From NCBI RefSeq assembly GCF_965227365.1, contig NZ_OZ245754.1, positions 3,224,001 to 3,288,000 on the forward strand: a DNA stretch of 64,000 nt, in the 5' to 3' direction. The stretch is from Hwanghaeella sp965227365. GTDB taxonomy: Bacteria; Pseudomonadota; Alphaproteobacteria; UBA8366; Aestuariispiraceae. The notes under the pieces are model-generated. The model saw nothing but the letters and a program-made list of their open reading frames with translations, had not been told where the DNA came from and did not search any database. The position numbers and the translations under genes were made by a program. Of this stretch, positions 8,867-17,220 are shown piece after piece. Position 1 is the stretch's first letter; each line of letters opens with the position of its first letter.

Positions 8867-9385
8867 TCAGCCCTGATCGGGAAGCTCCCCATCCGCCTTC
8901 GCAGCCAGGGTGGCGATCTCATCGCCTTCGATCCGATAGGACAATCGGTCCAGCTTGAAACTATCGGTACACAGCATGTCGTAGAAGGTTCTGGCGTCGA
9001 AATCGAGACGATCCGCGTGCCAATCCGCGCGCCGCCAATCGCGCTCGAGACAAAGCTTCGCGAAAGCAGCCATCATGTTCCGCCCAATGCCACGGCGCCG
9101 GTATTCCTCCAGCACAAACACATCGCGAATAAAGGCGCCGTTGCCCGGGAAAAGGGTTTCATAAATCGGACTGAATATGAGGCAGCCGACCATCTGGTCG
9201 CCGTCGAAGGCGCAAACCGCCTCAAATTTCTGTGCGCCACCCGGGCCGTCTTCCGCTAGCCTTGCCGCCCACTCTTCCCTTGGCAAAGGCTCAGGCCTGC
9301 CGTGAAACGCCGCCATAGCAGCGCATAGACCCGTGAATTCGGGAACCTCTTCCGAGGCGAGAAGGCGGTAGCTCAAGGTTCCCAC
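8867..9385 (-). CDS. GNAT-family N-acetyltransferase
   Basis: A 172-residue protein of the Gcn5-related acetyltransferase fold. The acetyl-CoA pyrophosphate loop is in the segment FVLEEYRRRGIGRNMMAAF (about residues 88-106, RRGIG core), preceded by the strand AFIRDV and followed by the family's DWHADRLDFDARTFYDMLC region. The substrate (small amine or protein N-terminus) cannot be predicted. It lies upstream of hemA on the same strand but 380 bp away, so it is probably independent. Confidence 0.85.
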   Translation of the reverse strand: MGTLSYRLLASEEVPEFTGLCAAMAAFHGRPEPLPREEWAARLAEDGPGGAQKFEAVCAFDGDQMVGCLIFSPIYETLFPGNGAFIRDVFVLEEYRRRGIGRNMMAAFAKLCLERDWRRADWHADRLDFDARTFYDMLCTDSFKLDRLSYRIEGDEIATLAAKADGELPDQG

Positions 9386-9406
9386 GGATCAAGCCAGCCC
9401 GCGCGC

Positions 9407-10795
9407 CTATTGGACGACGCCGCTGTTCCAATAAACCGACGGCCCGCCGGCCAATTCTATGGCCAGAGCCAAAGCACGGCGGAGCTGTTCGTCTTCTTCC
9501 GTATCGGGATCGTCGACGATTTCCACATCCGGTGAGATCCCCCCTTCGACGGAATGGCCGTTGGGTGTGAAATACAGCGCCGTGGTCAGTTTCATTCCGC
9601 GACGGTCCGGCAGGTCGAAAATCGTCTGCACCGATCCCTTTCCGAAACTCTTCTCCCCGACCAGGGCGGCGCGGCGGCGGTCTTGCAGGGCACCGGCCAC
9701 GATTTCGGATGCCGACGCACTGCCTTTGTTGATCAGAACGACCAAAGGCCGTTTGTTCGTCAAATCGCCGCCATGGCTTTCGAAGCGCTGTTCGTGGTCT
9801 CGGCCCTTGGTGTAGACGACCAGTCCCGAGTCCAGGAAAAGGTCGGCCACCCGAACCGACTGGGTCAGCAACCCGCCCGGATTGTTGCGCAGGTCGAGAA
9901 CGAAAGCCTGAACCTTGTCTTGTGTTTCGTTCCGGATGTCTTGAATAGCGTCGGCGAGATCGGCCCCCGTATCTTCGCTGAAGCTGCTTATGCGAAGGTA
10001 TCCGACTTCGCCTTCCAGACGGCTCTTGACCGACACGACGTGGATCAGTTCCCGCCGCACGCTGACATCGAAATCCGAAGTTCCGGCTCGGGCGATCGTC
10101 AACAGAACCGACGTCCCCGGTTCGCCACGCAACAATTCGACCGCATCGATGAGGCTCAACGGCTCGATCGGCGTGCCGTTCGCATGGGTGATGATGTCAC
10201 CCGGCATCAAACCGGCGCGCTCCGCAGGTGTTCCTTCTATCGGGCTGACGACCTTCAAGGGGCCGTCACGTTTCGTAATCTCGATACCCAGACCGCCGAA
10301 GCGACCACGGGTTTCCTCTCGAAGGCTTTGAAACGCCTTACGGTCCATATATTCGCTATAGGGATCGAGCGAACTCAGCATGGCTTTCGTGGCGGCGCCC
10401 ACCAGTTGGTCATGCGGCATGTCCGCTTTCTCGGCCAAGGCGCTTTTCAACCCTTCGGTCGCCGCGGCCATCAGGGTGTTGTCGTCGACAGGATGGACGT
10501 AATCCTCCTTCACCAGATCGAAGACACGCTCAAACATGCGCAGGTCCTGACCGACCGCGCGGGTCGGCGCCGCATCGGACCGCAGCGCCATGATTTCCTT
10601 TTCGAGTTTGCTGGCGGCGAGCCGCGCGTCGGCCGCCGGATAGCCGGCATTCACGCAACCGACCACCCAGCCCAACACCGCACCGACAACAATAGAGGTG
10701 ACGAGCCCGCGGCGTCTGCCAATGACAGTCAGGAAACCATTCACACTGGACTTCATTCGTTCTAATCCATCCGTTCTACTGACGCGATGCGGCAT
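9407..10795 (-). CDS. ctpA: C-terminal processing peptidase, S41 family
   Basis: A 462-residue periplasmic serine protease anchored by an N-terminal segment (LVTSIVVGAVLGWVVGCVNA). A PDZ domain (GGLGIEITKRDGPLKVVSPI... ERAGLMPGDIITHANG) precedes the S41 catalytic core. The nucleophile Ser is in NKGSASASEIVAGALQD and the general-base Lys in GEKSFGKGSVQT. S41 proteases trim C-termini of periplasmic proteins and penicillin-binding proteins or hydrolase regulators. The start may instead be the ATG at 10756 (MKSSVNGFL), which leaves the anchor intact. Neither start has a strong ribosome binding site. Confidence 0.92.
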   Translation of the reverse strand: MPHRVSRTDGLERMKSSVNGFLTVIGRRRGLVTSIVVGAVLGWVVGCVNAGYPAADARLAASKLEKEIMALRSDAAPTRAVGQDLRMFERVFDLVKEDYVHPVDDNTLMAAATEGLKSALAEKADMPHDQLVGAATKAMLSSLDPYSEYMDRKAFQSLREETRGRFGGLGIEITKRDGPLKVVSPIEGTPAERAGLMPGDIITHANGTPIEPLSLIDAVELLRGEPGTSVLLTIARAGTSDFDVSVRRELIHVVSVKSRLEGEVGYLRISSFSEDTGADLADAIQDIRNETQDKVQAFVLDLRNNPGGLLTQSVRVADLFLDSGLVVYTKGRDHEQRFESHGGDLTNKRPLVVLINKGSASASEIVAGALQDRRRAALVGEKSFGKGSVQTIFDLPDRRGMKLTTALYFTPNGHSVEGGISPDVEIVDDPDTEEDEQLRRALALAIELAGGPSVYWNSGVVQ

Positions 10796-10979
10796 TTCCG
10801 GAATCGCTACCTCCGCGGCGGCTAAACACGCCCGCCACGGCCAGCTGAATTATACCCACGGCACATCGGCTTTCGCCAGCATATCCAATTGCAATCCGCA
10901 TACCATGGGCGATATGCAGGATTTTTCACGTTTCCGGTTAAATCGGTATCGTACCAATCGGTTTCAATGCGCCGCAGCG

Positions 10980-12128
10980 TCACGCCTCCGCGGGGAGACC
11001 GATTTCAAGCACTTCCAGCCCATCAGCCGCGCTATCGATACTGAAGCCCGTGTCGGCCGGTATAACGGTCGAGTCCCCCGGCGAGAGATCAAACCGCCCC
11101 TCGCCCTCGACCACCAGCGAGCCATGCCCGGACAGGGCAAAGAAAAACAGGAACTCGCCCTTGTGCGACGCCGTTTCCATCACCGGGCCTGTCGCGCCGC
11201 GGGCCTTGGCGACACGGACCCGGGCCAGGCCGTGTGTCGCCGCCTCTATCCCCAGATCGCGATATACGAAACCGTCGAAACGCCAGGGATGCCAGTCCGC
11301 CTTGTCAGCCTCGTGCCATACGAAGAGTTGGCCGTTGAAGTCCCGTTCCGGATCAAATCTGTCCGTCGGCAAGGTCATGGTATGGTCGACCATGGTGGGA
11401 TGTTCCGCCGGGCAGCCGATCTCTACCACTTCCAATCCATCCGAACATTCCAGGACGCGATGTCGGATTTCGGGCGGCTGCAGCACGCAATCACCCGCCT
11501 TCATGATGAACGGCTCGCCCTGATCCTCGTAGGCGAGTCTCACCCAGCCCGCCTTGCAATAGATCATCTGGAACCGGACTTTGTGGAAATGCACGTAGTC
11601 AGGAACAGGCCCGCCCACCGGAATCTTGATATGGGAGGCGATGAAGCGTCCGCCCTGGCGGTTCGGAATAAGGTCCCGGTACAGCATCCCGGCACGACCG
11701 GCACCCCAATCGGGCGTTTCGCCGATGGGCTGAAAGACGAAGGACTGATCGATCGGCGGCAGGGTATAGCCCATGCCTTTCGGGGCAATGATGATCCGGG
11801 CGCCGTTGGGCGCGACCAAATCGATGGGGGCCTTGAAAGCGGGATCGGCACTTGTCAGGCGAAGCGTGACGGCGGCGGAATCGGACCCGCGCTCCAACCG
11901 CAACCGCACGCCATGACCGAAGACTATCGCGGTTGACGGGCTGTCCGCCGGATAGATGGTTTCGATCTTGAAACCGAGCGTGTGCCGGTAGAACTCCAAA
12001 CTCGCATCGAAGTCCCGGCAAGGCAGGACAATCTCGGCCGCCTCCATCATGTCCGGGCTCGGCAGGCCGCCGCTTTCACCGCCGACCGGGGCCATGGCTT
12101 CTTTCGATACCTGATCCGTCGCGCTCAT
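10980..12128 (-). CDS. Glyoxalase (VOC) domain fused to a double cupin
   Basis: A 382-residue three-part protein. About residues 28-125 form a vicinal-oxygen-chelate domain (AAEIVLPCRDFDASLEFYRH, LGFKIETIYPAD). About 155-250 form cupin 1, with HFHKVRFQMIYCKAG as metal-site motif. About 265-380 form cupin 2, with ASHKGEFLFFFALSGHG and LSPGDSTVIPADT. The first cupin keeps an HxH pattern and the second has one His. The function is unknown. Similar fusions could act on a sugar acid or aromatic. Its ATG overlaps the stop of the aminotransferase (ATGA), so the two are cotranscribed and probably work in one pathway. Confidence 0.8.
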   Translation of the reverse strand: MSATDQVSKEAMAPVGGESGGLPSPDMMEAAEIVLPCRDFDASLEFYRHTLGFKIETIYPADSPSTAIVFGHGVRLRLERGSDSAAVTLRLTSADPAFKAPIDLVAPNGARIIIAPKGMGYTLPPIDQSFVFQPIGETPDWGAGRAGMLYRDLIPNRQGGRFIASHIKIPVGGPVPDYVHFHKVRFQMIYCKAGWVRLAYEDQGEPFIMKAGDCVLQPPEIRHRVLECSDGLEVVEIGCPAEHPTMVDHTMTLPTDRFDPERDFNGQLFVWHEADKADWHPWRFDGFVYRDLGIEAATHGLARVRVAKARGATGPVMETASHKGEFLFFFALSGHGSLVVEGEGRFDLSPGDSTVIPADTGFSIDSAADGLEVLEIGLPAEA

Positions 12129-13228
12129 ACCCCCTCCACTTTCTTTATCGCATCCAACGCGATGCCCATCTCTTCTTCCGTGCCAACACTGATCCGCAGG
12201 CTGTCGGGCAATTGATAGGGTCCCATCGGCCGGACCAGGACACCTTCCGCCATCAAGCCTTGGTAAAGGGCGGCGGCGTTTTTCGACGCGCCGGCAGGCG
12301 GTGTGACCAATAGAAAATTCGATTGGCTTGGCAGTACCGTATATCCAAGATCCGCTTCCAACGATGCGGCAAACGCATCGCGGACCCTTTGGTTCGTCTC
12401 CCGTCGGCCGGCGACGACATCCTGTTCCTTCACCGCCGCTTCGCTTGCTGCCAGCGACACGCCGGACAGATTGCCCGGCCGCATCACCTTGTTCAGCACT
12501 TCGACCACGGATGCCGGCGCGTGGGCCCAGCCAACCCGCAGACCCGCCAGACCGTAGATCTTGGAAAAGGTGCGCAACACGACCGTATTCTTACCCGCCA
12601 GGACCAAGCCGTCCCCCGGATCGAAATCTTCGGCGGTCGCATAGTCGGCATAGGCGCCATCGATCACCAGCAGGACATCCTCCGGCAACTTCCCGCGAAA
12701 AGCCCACAGATCGTCGCGCGAAACGTAGGTCCCCAACGGGTTGCACGGATTGTCCAGGAACACGATGCGAGTCTTGGGCGTTACCGCGTCCAAAGCGGCC
12801 TGGAGACCGAAACTGAGATGGTTCGCATCGCCGGATGATACCGCATAGACCGGCGCGGCACCGGCCATGCGCGCGCAGATGGAGAAATACAGGTAACCAT
12901 GCCGTCCGATGATGACCTCGTCTCCCAAACCCGCATAGGCTTGGGCAAGAAGAGCGATGATCTCGCTTGACCCGTTCCCGCAAACGACGCCCGCCGGGTC
13001 GACATCATAAGCGGCCGCTATCGCCTGCTTCAGCTCCGAATGGGTAACGCTGGGATAGAAGTTCGCCACTGCCATGGCTTTCCGGGCTGCGTCCTGCGCC
13101 GCTGCCGACGGTGGTTCCGTTGCCTCGTTATTCGCCAACGGGATGATCCTTTTGGTGCCGGGCGCAGAGCTTTCGCCGATCGGCAATATGGGCAGATCGA
13201 GCAAATGTGGATGGGCACGCGGCGGCAT
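12125..13228 (-). CDS. Histidinol-phosphate aminotransferase-like fold-type I enzyme
   Basis: 367 residues of class I/II aminotransferase fold resembling HisC: IIPLANNEATEPPS at the N-terminus, VVCGNGSSEIIALLAQAY in the cofactor-phosphate region, FLDNPCNPLGTYVSRDD, VIDGAYADY, and the PLP Lys in RTFSKIYGLAGLRVGWAHAP (about residue 220). Histidine operon genes are absent here. The partner is a VOC-cupin protein, so it may be a paralogue acting on another amino compound rather than the housekeeping HisC. The first codon is ATG with little ribosome-binding signal. Confidence 0.85.
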   Translation of the reverse strand: MPPRAHPHLLDLPILPIGESSAPGTKRIIPLANNEATEPPSAAAQDAARKAMAVANFYPSVTHSELKQAIAAAYDVDPAGVVCGNGSSEIIALLAQAYAGLGDEVIIGRHGYLYFSICARMAGAAPVYAVSSGDANHLSFGLQAALDAVTPKTRIVFLDNPCNPLGTYVSRDDLWAFRGKLPEDVLLVIDGAYADYATAEDFDPGDGLVLAGKNTVVLRTFSKIYGLAGLRVGWAHAPASVVEVLNKVMRPGNLSGVSLAASEAAVKEQDVVAGRRETNQRVRDAFAASLEADLGYTVLPSQSNFLLVTPPAGASKNAAALYQGLMAEGVLVRPMGPYQLPDSLRISVGTEEEMGIALDAIKKVEGV

Positions 13229-13430
13229 GGCTGATATCCCCGGAAAAGTCTGTGGCGTGGGTGGTTCGGCACGGACCGTAAAATCAGGCGAAACCGAAAA
13301 CCACCGTAACGAATGAATTGCATTGGATACCCACAGGCGCTTTCTGAAAAGGCCGAATAGCGCATAAGAGCGATTCCTGTGCTAATCAGTCGCTCCCCAT
13401 TCGGAAGATACCGCGAGGCGCGAGGCCGTC

Positions 13431-14963
13431 ATGTTCGAGAAATCCGCCCGCTGGTTCGGTTTCATCGCCATGTGCCTGGGCATGTTCATGGCGATCCTCG
13501 ACATTCAAATCGTCGTGACGTCCCTGCCGGCCATCAGCGCCGCGCTGAACATCCCGGCCGACCAAATGAGCTGGGTCCAGACCGCCTATTTGATCGCGGA
13601 GGTGATCGCGATCCCCCTGACCGGCTTTCTGACCCGATGCCTGAGCCTGCGAGGCCTGTTCCTGATCGCCTTGTCCGTTTTCCTCCTGGCGTCGTTGGGT
13701 TGCGCCTATTCAGACGGCTTCGAAAGTTTGATCATCGCTCGCACGATTCAAGGGTTTTCCGGCGGTTGCCTGATTCCCCTGGTGTTCTCGGCGGTCTTCC
13801 TCCTGTTTCCGGAAAATGAACAGGCATTGGCCACCACGATCGCCGGTGGGCTTGCGGTGCTTGCGCCGACCATCGGCCCCACGGTCGGCGGCTACATAAC
13901 GGAGACGTTCGATTGGTCCTGGCTGTTTCTGGTCAATATCCTGCCCGGGGTCGCCTCCCTGGCAGTCGCCGCGGCAACCGCCCCCCGCGAACCGCCGCAA
14001 TACGGCCTGCTGTCTCGATTGGACTGGACCGGCGTCGTCTTTCTCGCAATAGGCCTGACCTGCCTTGAATTGGGCCTGAAAGACGGGCCGTCGGACGGCT
14101 GGGCATCGGTCCCGGTTCTCAGCTTGCTGACCGTTTCCGCCCTCGCGGCGGCCGGATTTGTCGCCCGCAGCCTGACAGCCGCCTCACCCATCGCCAGACT
14201 GCGTTTGTTCAGGGACCGAAATTTCGCAATTGCCTGCGGTCTCAGTTTCCTTTTCGGAATCGGTTTGTTCGCCTCTGTCTATCTGATGTCCGTCTTCCTG
14301 GGACTGGTCCGTGGGCACACGCCGCTGGATATCGGATTGACCATGTTGGTGACCGGCGCCGCCCAACTTGCCACGGCCCCCTTCGCGGTACAGCTCGAAC
14401 GACGGATCGACCCGCGCATCCTCAGCGGCCTCGGCTTTGCCGGCTTCGCCATCGGCCTGGGAATGAGCGGTTTCCAGACGACCGCCACCGATTTCGACGA
14501 GATGTTCTGGCCCCAGATCGTCCGCGGGATATCAATCATGTTTTGCCTGCTGCCGCCGACTCGTTTGGCGCTGGGCCTGCTGCGAAGCGAAGACATCCCG
14601 GACGGCAGCGCCCTGTTCAACCTGATGCGCAATCTGGGCGGGGCGATCGGCATCGCGCTTGTCGACACCGTGTTGTGGCAGCGCGCCCCGCATCACGCCG
14701 CCGCGCTGGGCGAGCGTGTCCTGGACAGGGACCCCGAGGCGGCCGAATTCGTTGGGGTCCCTCTGGAAATGGTACCAGCGGACAGCGCCGCACTGAGCCC
14801 GGAAATGATGTCATTTGTGCGCCCCATGTTCGAAAAGGCCGGACTGGTAATGGCGGTGAATGAAGCCTGGCTGCTGATCGCCGGACTGACCGCGCTTGGC
14901 CTTGTACTGTTGCCCGCCGGGCGGGCCATGAAACCGGACGGCACGGCAACGACGGGGCATTAA
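13431..14963 (+). CDS. DHA2-family MFS multidrug/solute exporter
   Basis: 510 residues with about 14 hydrophobic segments, the size and topology of EmrB/QacA-type drug:H+ antiporters. Motif D1 is LDIQIVVTSLPAI in helix 1. Motif C appears as LAPTIGPTVGGYITE in helix 5, which marks exporters. It is divergent from the aminotransferase operon across a 200-bp gap. No membrane-fusion partner (EmrA-like) is adjacent, so it may work alone or with a distant partner. The substrate is unknown. Confidence 0.9.
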   Translation: MFEKSARWFGFIAMCLGMFMAILDIQIVVTSLPAISAALNIPADQMSWVQTAYLIAEVIAIPLTGFLTRCLSLRGLFLIALSVFLLASLGCAYSDGFESLIIARTIQGFSGGCLIPLVFSAVFLLFPENEQALATTIAGGLAVLAPTIGPTVGGYITETFDWSWLFLVNILPGVASLAVAAATAPREPPQYGLLSRLDWTGVVFLAIGLTCLELGLKDGPSDGWASVPVLSLLTVSALAAAGFVARSLTAASPIARLRLFRDRNFAIACGLSFLFGIGLFASVYLMSVFLGLVRGHTPLDIGLTMLVTGAAQLATAPFAVQLERRIDPRILSGLGFAGFAIGLGMSGFQTTATDFDEMFWPQIVRGISIMFCLLPPTRLALGLLRSEDIPDGSALFNLMRNLGGAIGIALVDTVLWQRAPHHAAALGERVLDRDPEAAEFVGVPLEMVPADSAALSPEMMSFVRPMFEKAGLVMAVNEAWLLIAGLTALGLVLLPAGRAMKPDGTATTGH

Positions 14964-15016
14964 GGACACAACCAAACGCACCTTCACATCATCATGATCG
15001 GCATGTCACGCAATTG

Positions 15017-15035
15017 ACAATCACTCGCATTATCA
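15017..15035. promoter_or_regulatory. Fur-like box upstream of bfd
   Basis: GACAATCACTCGCATTATC, 36 bp before the bfd start, has inverted ends (GAcAAT/ATTaTC). It agrees at 13 of 19 positions with the classical Fur consensus GATAATGATAATCATTATC. Bfd is iron-repressed in known bacteria, consistent with this site. Confidence 0.6.
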
Positions 15036-15070
15036 CTAGATGTATTTGCGTTCAGTTTTGGAGGACGCGC

Positions 15071-15280
15071 ATGTTTATCTGCATCTGCAACGCGCTCAGT
15101 GACAGCGAATTGAAAGACGCCGTATCCCAGGGCCACGGCTCTGTGGATGACGTATACCGGGCCTGCGGGGCCGAACGCCAATGCGGCTGCTGCGCAGAGA
15201 TTATCGCGGAAATGATGCGCGACCACAGCGACGACAATTGGGCGGTCCCCGACGGGGAAGGCCAGGTTGTTGCAGCCTAG
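15071..15280 (+). CDS. bfd: Bacterioferritin-associated ferredoxin
   Basis: A 69-residue [2Fe-2S] protein. Cysteines at positions 4, 6, 38 and 41 (FICICN ... QCGCCAE) match the cluster ligands of E. coli Bfd. An extra Cys at 40 and one at 32 are also present. It delivers electrons to bacterioferritin to release stored iron. The start at 15071 follows TTGGAGGACGCGC. An upstream Fur-like box at 15017 fits iron repression. The bacterioferritin gene faces it from the other side, so store and release proteins are paired here. Confidence 0.93.
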   Translation: MFICICNALSDSELKDAVSQGHGSVDDVYRACGAERQCGCCAEIIAEMMRDHSDDNWAVPDGEGQVVAA

Positions 15281-15285
15281 AACCG

Positions 15286-15462
15286 ATGTTCATCTTCAAA
15301 ACGGCGAAAGTCTGGCGGGATCTAGCACACGATGCCCGTGCCGATAATGATCGCGACACGTCCTCCGCGACCACACTGAAAGAGACCGCGTATAACCGTT
15401 CCCGAAATGAAGGAGGCGACGCCAATGAAGGCGCCGCCCCGAAAACTCTCCGCTCGGACTAG
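15286..15462 (+). CDS. Small hypothetical protein downstream of bfd
   Basis: A 58-codon frame starting 6 bp after the bfd stop (MFIFKTAKVWRDLAHDARAD...), polar and charged, with no motif I recognise. There is no clear ribosome binding site, so it would depend on coupling to bfd. It may not be real. Confidence 0.3.
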   Translation: MFIFKTAKVWRDLAHDARADNDRDTSSATTLKETAYNRSRNEGGDANEGAAPKTLRSD

Positions 15463-15474
15463 GCTCCGGCGCGT

Positions 15475-15957
15475 CTAGCTGTCGTCCTTCTCGAACATTT
15501 GTTCCTGCAGATAATTAGGCAGGCCCGTCTGGCTGATCAGATTCTGCTGGGTCTCGATCCAGTCGATATGCTCTTCGGTGTCTTCCAGAATGTCCTCGAA
15601 GATCTCCCGTGATACGAAATCGCGCTTCTCTTCGCATTTGACGATGGCGTTCTTGAGCGCGCCCTGATTCGTTTCTTCCAAAGCCACATCGGCTTCGAAC
15701 ATTTCCGGCACGTTCTGACCGATCTTCAACTTGCCGAGGTCCTGCAAATTCGGAAGGCCGTCGAGCATCAGGATACGCTCGATCAGCATATCCGCATGTT
15801 TCATTTCGCCGATCGATTCCTCGTAGACCTTGTCGGCCAGATTCTTGTAACCCCAATCCTTCAACATGCGTGCATGCAGGAAATATTGGTTGATGGCGGT
15901 AAGCTCGTTCTTGAGGATCCCGTTCAGGTGCTTGAGTACTTCCTTGTCGCCTTTCAT
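15475..15957 (-). CDS. bfr: Bacterioferritin
   Basis: 160 residues, standard length for the 24-subunit heme-containing iron-storage ferritin. Ferroxidase ligands appear in NELTAINQYFLHARM (Glu18 region), ESIGEMKHAD (Glu51, His54) and FEDILEDTEEHIDWIETQ (Glu127, His130 region). Met52, the axial heme ligand, is present. GLPNLQDLGKL follows as in E. coli Bfr. The gene is convergent with bfd. Its promoter region holds the palindromic element at 16075-16099. Confidence 0.96.
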   Translation of the reverse strand: MKGDKEVLKHLNGILKNELTAINQYFLHARMLKDWGYKNLADKVYEESIGEMKHADMLIERILMLDGLPNLQDLGKLKIGQNVPEMFEADVALEETNQGALKNAIVKCEEKRDFVSREIFEDILEDTEEHIDWIETQQNLISQTGLPNYLQEQMFEKDDS

Positions 15958-16074
15958 ATCTTCCCCTCTTGTGGGTGAGTGACTGTCGCTCCAGCTCCCT
16001 ACATAACACGTTGGTCGGCGACGTCACGGAAAAGCGACATTACATTAGTTTGTTGTGTTTTAAAAGCTAAACAG

Positions 16075-16099
16075 TTGCTAACTATTCGCAATCATTATG
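16075..16099. promoter_or_regulatory. Iron-box-like element upstream of bfr
   Basis: TTGCTAA-CTA-TTCGCAA is a 17-bp near-perfect palindrome (one mismatch per arm). It overlaps ATTCGCAATCATTATG, whose second half matches the Fur consensus. It lies about 120 bp upstream of bfr and just after the end of the DUF1513 gene, so it most likely serves bfr. Confidence 0.55.
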
Positions 16100-16136
16100 T
16101 TTTTTACGATTGATTGTCGTTCTCATCGACGGCAGA

Positions 16137-17219
16137 TCACAATGACAGCAGATGGTTGTCCCACGCCACCGAAGGGCTGCTGGACAGGACCGTTTTTTCA
16201 TTTCGGAACCCGCCCAATCCATCAACGGCAATGAACCCGTTCGCCCCCGCGGCGACGCCGCATATGTCCGGAACCTTCCTGTCGGCGACAAGAGACCGGC
16301 TGTCGGCGTTCCAGACCTGCCAGACACCCCCACGGGGGCATGTGGTCGCAATCAGGCCGTTCCCGATATCCGCCGCTACCGATCCGACGTAGTGGCGCAT
16401 ATTCCGATAGATCTCATCGGGCGCCGGAACCGGACTCACGCCGTCGGCAGTCGCGGTGAATACCATGGGAACCGTATCCGCGGCGGAGCCATGATATTGC
16501 CCGCCGATCCAAACCGTACCGGATTGATCCTCGGCGAGGTGCCGGAAGGACATCTGATGGAAATCCTTGGATAGCCTATGGACGGCCAGGATCTCGCCCG
16601 AGGCGACGTCGATATAGGCCAGGGTCGGGTCCATGGTGGCCAGGTTCAGTTCCTCCCGAGGGAAATCCGGATGGGTAATGATCCCGCCATTGGCGACGAC
16701 CGCGGTTTTACCGTCGCGCATACGGATAGCTTCATGTGGCCCGATCCCGCCCGAGGAATATTCCCCCACCCGTCGGAAACCGTCAGCAACATCGTAAATC
16801 CCGAGGACACCGCGTTCGTTCTCGAAATCGTTTTCGGTCGCGAAGAACAACCTGCCGTTCGCTGAAAAGAAACCGTGCCCATAGAACAGACGCGCCGGAT
16901 GGACAGGCAATACTTTGAAGGGTGCACCGGTGGCGAGATCCATCACAGCAATATAACGACCCGGCCGTCTGGCAATGATCACAGCGGTTCTGCCGTCCGG
17001 GGAGACCGCCGCGCCATGCGCCCGTTCCGGAAGTGCCTCACAGCGCAGTATCTTCCCTTGAGCGGAAAGAACCGCAACGGCGAAACCTTCGGCGTCCTTC
17101 ATCGCACAAATGAACGCGTTGCCTCCGCCTTCCCGCGCCATGACGGGCGCGATGGCCAGCACAACAAGAGAGGAGGTCCCAGCCAGAAATGAGCGCCTGC
17201 CGATCGACATTCCCGTCAT
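16137..17219 (-). CDS. DUF1513 periplasmic protein, Tat-type signal
   Basis: About 360 residues. The N-terminus MTGMSIGRRSFLAGTSSLVV is a likely twin-arginine signal. The rest reads as repeated beta-propeller blades (AVSPDGRTAVIIARRPGRY, MDLATGAPFK, FFATENDFENERGVLGIYDV, GIGPHEAIRMRDGKT), the pattern of DUF1513. The start at 17219 is one base after the stop of the imelysin gene (TGATATG), so it is translationally coupled. It is the last gene of an IrpA/di-heme oxidoreductase/imelysin/DUF1513 operon associated with iron in other proteobacteria. Its exact role is unknown. Confidence 0.88.
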   Translation of the reverse strand: MTGMSIGRRSFLAGTSSLVVLAIAPVMAREGGGNAFICAMKDAEGFAVAVLSAQGKILRCEALPERAHGAAVSPDGRTAVIIARRPGRYIAVMDLATGAPFKVLPVHPARLFYGHGFFSANGRLFFATENDFENERGVLGIYDVADGFRRVGEYSSGGIGPHEAIRMRDGKTAVVANGGIITHPDFPREELNLATMDPTLAYIDVASGEILAVHRLSKDFHQMSFRHLAEDQSGTVWIGGQYHGSAADTVPMVFTATADGVSPVPAPDEIYRNMRHYVGSVAADIGNGLIATTCPRGGVWQVWNADSRSLVADRKVPDICGVAAGANGFIAVDGLGGFRNEKTVLSSSPSVAWDNHLLSL

Positions 17220-17220
17220 A

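Noticed and set aside
9554..10765. 403-codon open frame antisense to the S41 protease
   Set aside because: Mirror of a real protease gene with intact PDZ and catalytic motifs; no start signal or domain.
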